The notes under the pieces are model-generated. The model was given only the letters and a program-made list of their open reading frames with translations, was not told the DNA's origin and did not search any database. From the NCBI RefSeq assembly GCF_000346465.2, contig NC_034011.1, positions 20,811,928 to 20,875,927 of the forward strand: a stretch of 64,000 nt of DNA, in the 5' to 3' direction. Positions within the stretch are counted from its first letter, which is position 1. The number at the start of each line of letters is the position of its first letter. Made by a program: the position numbers and the translations under genes. Source of the DNA: Prunus persica (taxonomy: Eukaryota > Streptophyta > Magnoliopsida > Rosales > Rosaceae). Positions 56,512 through 64,000 of this stretch are shown one piece after another.

Positions 56512-59475
56512 ATGATCATTTCCAGAGGAATGGAATCGCGGTGCTCAAAATTTATTTCTGTGCGCTGTCTTATTTTGCTATTACTCATTGCTACTCATTG
56601 TTTTCCACTTGTGCAGACAGTATGGACAGTTGGCCGCGTTGATGAGTGCTCTGCCTTGTTGCAGTTCAAGCAAAGCTTTTCGATTGAAGAGTCTGCTTCT
56701 GGGGAACGTTTGTCTTGTGCAAAGATTGCATCTTGGACTCAACATGGTGGAGAGAGGAGTAACTGTTGTTCATGGGACGGTGTCGAGTGCGATGAGGACT
56801 CTGGCCATGTTATTGGTCTTGACCTCCGAAGCAGCTGTCTTCATGGTTCCATCATCTCCAGCAGCTCTCTCTTCGACCTTGTTCACTTGCAGAGGCTTGA
56901 CCTTTCAGATAATGACTTCAATTACTCTGGAATACCATCCAGATTGGGTCATGATCTGACTAGTTTAACATATCTCAACCTTTCAAGTTCAGTCTTTTCC
57001 GGTCAAATTCCATCAGAAATTTCAATGCTCTCCAAGTTGTCTACTCTTGATCTGTCTTCCAATGTTTTTAATGGTAACAGTTTAAAATTGACGAAGACCA
57101 CCCTGGGAAGCCTGGTTCAAAACTCGACCAACCTAAAACAACTTCATCTTAGTATGGTAGAGATATACTCCACTGTGCCTGATATCTTGGTCAATGCATC
57201 TTCTCTCACATCTCTTAAAGTTGACAGTTGTGGGTTGTATGGGGAATTCCTAGTTGGCATTTTCCACCTACCAAACTTAGAGGTTCTTTATGTGAGCTAT
57301 AACTCTGACCTAACAGGCTATTTTCCCACCTTTAACAAGAGCAACGTTTTCAAGAAATTGAATGTTGCCAACACGAATTTCTCTGGTCAACTGCCAACCA
57401 CCATCGGAAACCTCCATTCCTTAAATTTGTTGGACATGTCCAACTGTAATTTTTCCCCCCTTGTTCCATCTTCTTCATTGAGAAACCTTACCCAACTCAG
57501 TTTCCTTTCCATGTCTTCATTTAATGACGTTTCCAAAGGCAAGCTATGTGTTTCTTTTTCTTGGGTTGGAAAACTAACCAAACTCTACCACTTGAGCCTT
57601 GGAAATACCAACATAAGGGGAGAATTCCTATCTTTTGTGGCTAACCTGACACAACTTGAATATCTAAACTTGGCTGCTAATGAAATATCAGGTCAAATCC
57701 CATCTTGGCTTGTGAAGTTGACCCAGTTAACCACTCTAAGCCTTGGTGATAACAATTTGCAAGGACCAATTCCTAGGTCGCTCTTCCAACTCAAAAATCT
57801 TGAATATCTTCTTCTTCCCGATAATAACTTGAGTGGGTTGGTTGAGTTTGATCAGTTTTCCAAGCTCAAAAAGTTGAAGGGCCTTGAATTATCGAACAAC
57901 ATGTTTTCTGTGGAGATCAGAAATGATTTAAGTGCTACTCTTCCAAAGCTTCAAACTCTATCACTGGGCTGCTGCAACTTAACAGAGTTTCCAAATTTTT
58001 TGAAAAATCAATCCCGACTGACCCAGCTAGACCTTTCTGACAACAAAATTCACGGGCGAATACCAAATTGGGTCTCGAATGCAACTAGAGAAACTTTGTC
58101 AGGACTCTATCTCTATAACAACTTTTTAACAGGATTTGACCAAAATCAAGGCATTCTCCCATGGACGAATCTGAACTTTCTGACTCTTGGGTCTAACTTG
58201 TTGCAAGGACCGCTGCCAATTCCACCGCAATCCATCAGATTTTATGATGTCGACAACAATGAATATACTGGAGAAATTTCACAGTTGTTCTGCAACTTGA
58301 ATAATCTCTTTGGTCTTGAGTTGTCCAACAACCACCTCAGTGGCATGCTTCCACAATGTTTGGGTAACTCCGATGTTTTGGAAATATTGGATCTGCATAA
58401 CAATTTTTTTCATGGTCCTCCAATATGTCCAAATAGTCTGATAATTGTTGATTTGAGTTATAATCAGTTTCAGGGGAAGCTACCAAGAGCGCTGGTGAAT
58501 TGTACTCAGTTAAATGTTCTTAATTTTGGAAACAATCAGATGAGTGACATCTTCCCATCTTGGTTAGGGGCACTTCCAGAATTAAGGATTCTCATTTTGC
58601 GGTCTAATGGATTTCATGGCATAATTGGGACGCCTACGACTAAACATGAGTTCCCAAAGTTGCGCATCATTGACTTATCTAACAATGGTTTCTCAGGTAT
58701 GTTGCCCTCTAACTACTTAGAGATCTGGAATTCCATGAAATATGTTGACGACAGCCAGCAAATTTATTTTCAAGTACATTCGAATATCCAAAAGCGCTAT
58801 ACTTATCCGTACTCGATGATAATACATGGCAAAGGCGTTGAGTTGAAATATAAAAAGACCCTTTATCTTCTCAAACTCATAGATCTGTCAAGTAATAGAT
58901 TTGAAGGAGAGATTCCAGCAGGTATCATGGGGAATCTAAGGGGCCTTGTTTTGCTTAGTCTTGCGAACAACGCTCTCACTGGTTGCATCCCCTCGTCTTT
59001 AGGGGACTTGACTGTTCTTGAATCCTTGGATCTCTCCCAAAACCAGCTCTCAGGAAGGATCCCCAATAAGTTAGCACAACTCACTTTCCTTGCATATTTT
59101 AATGTATCTCATAACCATCTCTCCGGGCCTATACCACTTGGCAAACAATTAGACACATTCCAGGAGGACTCGTACCAAGGAAACTCAGGTTTGTGTGGAA
59201 AGCCTCTGTCAAAGAAATGTAAAGATTCTGAGAGCTCAACGAGGCCACTATCATCAATCGTGGAAGAAGATGAAGACTCTGGATTTCAAATTGCACTAGA
59301 TTGGTACGTGGTTCTCCCAGGAATTGTTAGTGGTCTGATAGTTGGAGTGGTTGTTGAGAACATATGGATAACAAAGAAGCATGAATGGTTTGTGGAGACT
59401 TTTAGCAGGAGGAGGAAGCCAAGAGGCACAAGGGCGAGGAGGGGACGCAGAACTTATTTGCCCAAGGGTCCATAA
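56512..59475 (+). CDS. LRR receptor-like protein (RLP3 of the cluster, Cf/HcrVf type)
   Basis: An intronless, undamaged 987-codon frame closely related to the 44476 gene. It has a signal peptide (about residues 15-35), an LRR cap (DECSALLQFKQSFSIE ... CCSWDGVECDE), many 24-residue extracellular LRRs with numerous N-glycosylation sites (NLS, NFS, NCS), and an island region (SNIQKRYTYPYSMIIHGKGV). An acidic stretch (EEDEDSG), one transmembrane helix ([20 protein letters not shown]) and a short Arg-rich tail (RRRKPRGTRARRGRRTYLPK) follow. No kinase is present, so it must signal through partner receptor kinases, as known RLPs do with SOBIR1. The ATG at 56530 aligns with the family start (MESRCSKF), and the upstream ATG at 56512 would add six residues. 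The ligand is unknown. Confidence 0.94.
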   Translation: MIISRGMESRCSKFISVRCLILLLLIATHCFPLVQTVWTVGRVDECSALLQFKQSFSIEESASGERLSCAKIASWTQHGGERSNCCSWDGVECDEDSGHVIGLDLRSSCLHGSIISSSSLFDLVHLQRLDLSDNDFNYSGIPSRLGHDLTSLTYLNLSSSVFSGQIPSEISMLSKLSTLDLSSNVFNGNSLKLTKTTLGSLVQNSTNLKQLHLSMVEIYSTVPDILVNASSLTSLKVDSCGLYGEFLVGIFHLPNLEVLYVSYNSDLTGYFPTFNKSNVFKKLNVANTNFSGQLPTTIGNLHSLNLLDMSNCNFSPLVPSSSLRNLTQLSFLSMSSFNDVSKGKLCVSFSWVGKLTKLYHLSLGNTNIRGEFLSFVANLTQLEYLNLAANEISGQIPSWLVKLTQLTTLSLGDNNLQGPIPRSLFQLKNLEYLLLPDNNLSGLVEFDQFSKLKKLKGLELSNNMFSVEIRNDLSATLPKLQTLSLGCCNLTEFPNFLKNQSRLTQLDLSDNKIHGRIPNWVSNATRETLSGLYLYNNFLTGFDQNQGILPWTNLNFLTLGSNLLQGPLPIPPQSIRFYDVDNNEYTGEISQLFCNLNNLFGLELSNNHLSGMLPQCLGNSDVLEILDLHNNFFHGPPICPNSLIIVDLSYNQFQGKLPRALVNCTQLNVLNFGNNQMSDIFPSWLGALPELRILILRSNGFHGIIGTPTTKHEFPKLRIIDLSNNGFSGMLPSNYLEIWNSMKYVDDSQQIYFQVHSNIQKRYTYPYSMIIHGKGVELKYKKTLYLLKLIDLSSNRFEGEIPAGIMGNLRGLVLLSLANNALTGCIPSSLGDLTVLESLDLSQNQLSGRIPNKLAQLTFLAYFNVSHNHLSGPIPLGKQLDTFQEDSYQGNSGLCGKPLSKKCKDSESSTRPLSSIVEEDEDSGFQIALDWYVVLPGIVSGLIVGVVVENIWITKKHEWFVETFSRRRKPRGTRARRGRRTYLPKGP

Positions 59476-60062
59476 GGGAAGTATTTGAGCCATCAAAGAA
59501 TATTATGTTGTTGTGGTGCATGCTATTATCTTAAAATAATCGTGGTGGTGTAAGTTACTTGTATTTGTTCAAAAATATATTTGTAATGTATTTCACAATC
59601 GCTGGTCTCTCTCGTTTTCGACTAGCTAAGAACTATATTTCCCGTTTCCTGTTTGCTTAATTTGTGTTAACACTGACAAATTCTTAGCCAAAATATTAAT
59701 AAAGAAATCAATACTTAGCCAAAATATTCTAGACTGAATTACATCTTACATATAATTAAAAACGGAAATACAAAAAAGTTCTTTCAAAAAAACCCATATT
59801 TATTAGGCCTTAAAATGGAAAGTCAATTTTCCCGTGTGCACGATAAAACGGGTAACTAATTTTTATGTAGGTTCACATTTTATAAGTTATTTTATATATT
59901 TAAAAATAAATAAATAGCAGCCTCCAGAATTTTACATGAGTAGGAAACTTTCCTCATATCACACCCCCAAGCAACCATAATAAAACTCCCCTCTGCAGCA
60001 GCATCCCCAACCCAAAATTCCCTTACGCTGACCTCACCTCTGGTCAAGACCATGCCTTGACG
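59476..60062. other. RLP3 3' region
   Basis: Presumed 3' UTR, then AT-rich DNA containing a short copy of the RLP 3'-flank repeat near 59628-59665. No gene is seen. Confidence 0.45.
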
Positions 60063-60802
60063 ATGGCTTCAAGCGAAGATGAGCTCGTGGGCAAGATATC
60101 AGAGATCGAGAAATCCTTAGCTTCGCTTTCCACCTAGCAAATCCAACTGGTCGATTTGAAGAAATCAATATCAGAGGAGCTTGAACTACTACACGCCAGT
60201 AGGGCCCACAATCACAAACATGGGGGCGTTCATCCTTACCCAAGGTAAGTGCATGGCCTAGTGGATTTCATCTTCTTAATTTTTGTTTCTCTGTAATATT
60301 GTTTTTTTTTTCTTGACTTTTTCGATTGGTTTGAAAAATTCACTTGGCACGTTCTGTAATTATCTCTTCTCTGTCCAGATTGCATCTCCACCATGTCCAT
60401 TTGATGGTCTTGAGAGTGACTATTTTGTTCATTTGGGGAACCAAGACTTCTTTCTGGCACAAATTATGAATTTTACAACGTTCAACATATTTGTATAACC
60501 ACGTTTCAAATATATGTTCAAGAAAACGGAAGACATATGATTAAGACTTTACATTCAATTGTTCTTCCTATGGATATCGAGGATTGTGGTCGGTTCATGC
60601 TCACATTTGGCTTCATTCCGTAAGTTCTCTTCACATTTCTTGTGTTTTCATCAATAACATTAATTTGTACGTTGAATTCTATTATATTTTGTATGTATCA
60701 AAATCCTTATAAATGTAGTTTTTGGTGATTATGACTCTCAGAGAGTGCGGGGATTATGAACCCATAGAAGGGGATGCAGCTAGCATGAAGCAGCCCAAAT
60801 AA
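60063..60802 (+). pseudogene. Unidentified three-exon gene, probably a relic
   Basis: I do not recognise the family. A first exon (60063-60244) opens MASSEDELVGKISEIEKSLA, has an in-frame TAG at about 60135 and ends at a perfect donor (gtaagt). A second coding block (about 60379-60617) encodes IASPPCPFDGLESDYFVHLG, then, in another frame, GTNYEFYNVQHICITTFQIY and onward to CGRFMLTFGFIP. It is followed by a donor (gtaagt) and a third exon (60742-60802) that continues in phase with ECGDYEPIEGDAASMKQPK and a stop. The splice signals and coherent reading suggest a once-real gene. The stop and frame change suggest it is broken. Fragments of it recur at 49957-50104 and about 43262-43305. Confidence 0.5.
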
Positions 60803-61395
60803 GAAGAAGAAACCACTATCGAAGAGAATTATTTGATGTGTGGGAGGTGAAGAAATGTGTTTACATGAAATGTACGTAAGTCTTGGATTAGAAATTATTG
60901 AGCCGTTTTACTGCCATCTAGGCCCTTGATGTTATAGTGGAAAAAGATGTTATTGATTGTGATATTTAGCTGATAGTTGATATGCATGCCTCCTTGTGTA
61001 AAAGGACCTGTTAACACCCCCAAAAAAAAAAAAAATTAATAATCAAGGTTAGCTTTGAAAGACTTTTTATTAATGGTTGACAATAATGTTCGTCTGTGGA
61101 CCATGGCTTATAAACTCATCTGGTTTAAAACTTTTCAGCCTTAATGACTTCAGCTGATAAACACGAAATAAATATATTTAAACTTGGGAATATGAAGACG
61201 ATAACCTTGACCAAGTCATTAAATTAATTAATGGTAGATTGGCCTTAAGTGGAGACAATGATGAACGTCTCGCAGACGACTTGACTTCCTCTCAAATTTT
61301 CTTTAATACAATGATCGCTTTTCTTAACCAAATTTTAGAGCCCCCTTTTTTCTTCTTTGCTTTTCTCCACTATCATTGCTACTCTTTCAAATAAT
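60803..61395. other. Interval with another orphan RLP-promoter-like module
   Basis: At about 61125-61290 the sequence resembles RLP upstream DNA ('ttcagccttaatgacttcag', 'gcagacgacttgacttc') but no RLP follows. The LTR of copy 2 begins at 61396. Confidence 0.5.
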
Positions 61396-61550
61396 TGTTG
61401 TAATAGTGGAGTCCCCAAAATGCCCCCCCTCAAATGCCTATAAATAGGGCTTCATCTTCTACTTGTATGGATATACAGAAATCACACATTCAATGAGAAA
61501 CTCTCTCTCTCTCTCAATTTTCCCTTCAATTTCTCACTAGATTTATAACA
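61396..61550 (+). repeat. 5' LTR of copy 2
   Basis: 155 bp, starting TGTTGTAATAG and ending GATTTATAACA. It is the same length class as copy 1, with the same TATA element and a CT-rich stretch in the corresponding place. Confidence 0.8.
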
Positions 61551-61564
61551 CGTTATTAGCACGA
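61551..61564 (+). other. Primer-binding site of copy 2 (apparent tRNA-Ile anticodon-arm match)
   Basis: CGTTATTAGCACGA directly follows the LTR. It is the exact complement of TCGTGCTAATAACG, the anticodon stem-loop of tRNA-Ile(AAU) as I recall it, rather than of any tRNA 3' end. Confidence 0.6.
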
Positions 61565-61642
61565 ATTCGCTCAAACAATATCAGCTGAATTCTCTGATGA
61601 AACCCAGATCAACAACAACACTCTTCAGCTTTGTTCTCTGTA

Positions 61643-61711
61643 TTAACAGAGGACTTTGCTACCCAAATCAAACACCAGCGGGACGAATTAGACCAATTCC
61701 TTCAAGCCCAG
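61643..61711 (+). pseudogene. Captured fragment of a BOI-related RING E3 ligase coiled coil
   Basis: Encodes [20 protein letters not shown] then QAQ, resembling the conserved helix before the RING of plant BOI/BRG ubiquitin ligases (QIK.QRDE.DQFLQ.Q). Only 23 codons remain, and no RING follows. Confidence 0.6.
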
Positions 61712-61795
61712 AGAAAACAAAAACAAAGGGAGACAAAACCATGTGTCCAGCAACCAGTTTTGAGGGGAATTCTACCGAAAAAAAAAGGCACTCTG

Positions 61796-61998
61796 CCAAA
61801 CATGGCGCAAACAAGAAGGCCGTGGAGTCGGCGATGCAAAAGCTGAAGAAGTCTGAAGTCGACTCTTGCTATGGTGGTGGCGACGTCACCAAAGCAGCCG
61901 AATCGTCTTCTACGCCAAAAACGCCGATAGAGCTGGCTATTGATTCCATCCTGCACGATTTTGAGATGCCAGAAGGTGAGCCCATATCAACAAAGTGA
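61796..61998 (+). other. Unassigned coding-like segment in copy 2
   Basis: Codes [20 protein letters not shown] and later [20 protein letters not shown] before a TGA at 61996-61998. Codon use looks gene-like and it is probably another captured exon, but I cannot name its source. Confidence 0.35.
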
Positions 61999-62172
61999 AA
62001 GAGATAGAAATCGCAATGGAACAGAGCGAAACGATGGTTATGGAACAGAGGGAACTCTTCCCTTGTTCTCCAAACCCCAGTAAAGCTGGGTCTTTGGCTG
62101 CTTTGCTCTGTGTTCTCTGATTATTAATTTCATTCTCGAACCCATTATCAAGGATCAAGGACCTGGTATCAG

Positions 62173-62460
62173 AGCGATCTCGACGATCTCGACACCGACC
62201 GCGACGGCTTCATTTGCCTCGACGAGTTCAACGCCTTCTGGGTCTCCGGCTCCAAAGACGGTGACGCTGCCGAGCTTCGCGACGCCTTCGATCTCTACGA
62301 CCAGGACCGCAACGGCCTCATCTCGGCCAACGAGCTCCATTTGGTGCTCAATCAACTTCAAATGACTTGCAGCCTCGAAAATTGCAATCGGATGATCAAG
62401 ACCATTGATGCTGACGGCGACGGGAATGTGAATTTCGAGGAGTTCAAGAAGATGATGGGC
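62173..62460 (+). pseudogene. Captured fragment of a calmodulin-like protein (CML23/24 type)
   Basis: One frame encodes three EF-hand loops, [24 protein letters not shown] and [12 protein letters not shown], with CML-typical linkers ([29 protein letters not shown]). The first EF-hand of a normal four-hand CML is missing, and the 3' end runs into foreign sequence. The segment is more GC-rich than the element. The frame itself is open, but there is no native start. Confidence 0.82.
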
Positions 62461-62629
62461 AACAACGCCAGTACCGTTAGCAACACCAAAGCGTTGGAAC
62501 GCTGTCCCAGCTTTAGCGCCTCGGGTCATGCTTGGCCATGTTCTGGCCCGCCCGTTCCAAGCAAGGAGTCGGGTCATGTGTCTTGGGCGAAGGCTCTGGT
62601 CACATGGTCCTTAGACAGGAGGGCAAAGC

Positions 62630-62740
62630 GTGAGGAAGATGTGCACTCTGGAGTTTTTCTCTCCCAAGAGGATCGAGGCTCTCAGACCCATTAGGGAAGA
62701 TGAGGTCACTGCCATGGTTGAGTCCATTTTCAAGCACTGT
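62630..62740 (+). pseudogene. Captured fragment of a CYP98A (p-coumaroyl shikimate 3'-hydroxylase) gene
   Basis: Thirty-seven codons, [20 protein letters not shown] followed by [17 protein letters not shown], match the region after the B-C helices of plant CYP98A lignin-pathway P450s. No haem-binding domain is present. It lies about 170 bases after the CML piece in a different frame. Confidence 0.8.
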
Positions 62741-63029
62741 CACTTTCTTTATTCTCAGTGCTCAACAAAAGGAATATCACGCAACCACGCGGTGAGCACA
62801 AAGCGAACTATTCTTTCGCCTTTTACTAAAGAATACCGTGTGCTTGCTGAAATTAGCGGCATGCGCCGAAAGAAAGAAAAATTTTTTAAAAAAAAAAAAA
62901 AGAGATCACTCAGCAAGGGCACTCAGAAAAAAAAAAAAATCACTCACATGGACCCTTGGTATTTTTATCTATACTTATAATATACTATATATAATACTAA
63001 CACTTTCCTTATTTTATTCGGTGGTGGTT

Positions 63030-64000
63030 TTAACCCCACATTTATTTTATTTACTGTATGGTGTAGGTTTATTACCCATACAACAGTATCTATTTAAAAG
63101 GGTGGTGCGGTTTTATCATCCACGCCTTTACTTTTATTTAAAAGTATGGAGCAGAATTAGTGCCCATACAAGCACGTTTACTTTATCGCAAGTATGATGT
63201 GGAATTAACCCTCATACTTTATGAATTTACTTTACTGTACATTTACTTTTATTAAAAGTATGATGTGGAACTAACCCTCATACTTTATGAATTTACTTTA
63301 CCGCACATTTACTTTTACTTAAAGTATGATGAGGAATTAACCCTCATACTTTATGAATTTACTTTACCGCACATTTACTTTTACTTAAAGTATGATGAGG
63401 AATTAACCCTCATACTTTATGAATTTACTTTACCGCACATTTACTTTTACTTAAAGTATGATGATGAATTAACCCTCATACTTTATGAATTTACTTTACC
63501 GCACATTTACTTTTACTTAAAGTGTGGTTCGGGTTTATCGTCCATACCAGTAATTTATTTACCAGCAATTTATTTTATGGATTAAATGTGCTGTATGATG
63601 AGTTTTTACAGTATGCAGATCAGGACCAGAAGTTCCTTGATCCTCATCATACAATTACATCAGGACTTGAAGATCCTTGATGATGATGTTAATATGAGAA
63701 CTGGCAGTCTCTCCGGTACTATATTGGTAAACATGTGATTGAACTTGAGGATCCTTGATCCCTGACATGTAAATAAGGACCTGGGGTTCCTTAATGATGT
63801 AACAGTACCGTATTGTTTCATAATGCCGTACACATGGATGATAACTGTACTGGCAAATGTACTGTCCACATGAATAGATATGTATTCATGACTTGATAAA
63901 TAGTACCGGATATATGAATAGTGATGTATACATAAATATTTACCATTTTGGGTAAACTATCACCATTCAAAAGGGAACCTGCAGTTCCTTAAACTGATGG
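63030..64000. repeat. Shared repeat-rich block of copy 2
   Basis: Reverse complement of the 35890-36770 block of copy 1. It includes variants of 'tggtgcgggtttatcgtcca' and the non-repetitive stretch from 63590 onward. Confidence 0.85.
63239..63530. repeat. 66-bp tandem repeat array in copy 2
   Basis: Units beginning acatttacttttact recur at 63239, 63305, 63371, 63437 and 63503, exactly 66 bases apart and almost identical in the middle copies. Being a multiple of three, the array keeps a plus-strand frame open with a 22-residue repeat. Confidence 0.92.

Larger units (their letters stand above)
61396..64000 (+). mobile_element. Non-autonomous LTR retrotransposon carrying host gene fragments (copy 2, truncated by the window)
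   Basis: A 155-bp LTR (61396-61550, TGTTG...ATAACA, with CTATAAATAGG) is followed directly by the primer site and then a leader, 'ttcgctcaaacaatatcagc', like that of copy 1. The interior holds pieces of at least three host genes in sense orientation (61643-62740). From about 63030 to the window end it carries the same repeat-rich block as copy 1, in the orientation expected for a plus-strand copy. No retroviral-type proteins are seen. The 3' LTR should lie beyond 64000. Confidence 0.82.

Noticed and set aside
62155..62577. 140-codon minus-strand frame
   Set aside because: It is the antisense of the CML fragment, whose EF-hand loops are unmistakable on the plus strand.
63239..63530. Regular repeats as a CRISPR-like array
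   Set aside because: The units are contiguous without unique spacers, in a plant retroelement; these are ordinary tandem repeats.

Overview
This window is nuclear DNA from a eudicot plant. It has intron-rich genes with GT/AG junctions, AT-rich intergenic DNA, many (GA)n, (CT)n and (AT)n runs, and plant-only families: FAR1-related, plastidic G6PDH, STERILE APETALA, PPR, and receptor-like proteins of the Cf/HcrVf style. The protein flavour would fit a rosid, perhaps Rosaceae, but I cannot prove the species.

Layout. 1-13 kb: a three-exon FAR1-RELATED SEQUENCE 10-like gene, a small membrane protein with a DUF761-like tail (minus strand), a Mutator-type non-autonomous element, and a ten-exon redox-regulated plastidic glucose-6-phosphate dehydrogenase gene. 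13-22 kb: a gene-poor stretch, then STERILE APETALA (SAP), with a short first exon, a 3.7 kb intron and a GC-rich second exon that carries one extra base. 22-31.5 kb: a twelve-exon ADA2a-like gene (SAGA adaptor, minus strand, also with one extra base in a homopolymer), divergent from the exosome gene RRP42, which converges on an intronless mitochondrial-type PPR gene.

32-44.3 kb is transposon territory. It holds a young 6.26 kb LTR element with no gag-pol (minus strand) that carries DnaJ and metallophosphoesterase fragments. Next come a small MITE and a 3.42 kb Mutator-type element with perfect 9-bp target duplications that carries a CIPK regulatory-domain fragment, itself split by a nested ~2 kb LTR-like insertion. 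A hAT element with a perfect 8-bp duplication follows, inserted into an RLP promoter. 44.4-59.5 kb is a receptor-like protein cluster: two intact ~985-residue RLP genes, one multiply broken RLP pseudogene, one 57-codon decapitated RLP, orphan RLP promoters, and repeated pieces of an unidentified gene that has been copied with them. 61.4 kb to the end is a second member of the same gene-carrying LTR family (plus strand, cut by the window edge), with BOI-RING, calmodulin-like and CYP98A fragments.

The most interesting system is this LTR family. It has ~155-163 bp LTRs and an apparent primer-binding site matching an internal tRNA-Ile anticodon arm. It has no coding capacity of its own, a shared block of tandem repeats, and a region next to the 5' leader that holds different host gene fragments in each copy.

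The housekeeping genes act in separate processes: light signalling and transcription, the plastid oxidative pentose phosphate pathway, organ growth, chromatin acetylation, RNA decay and organelle RNA processing. The RLP cluster looks like a birth-and-death immune-receptor locus.
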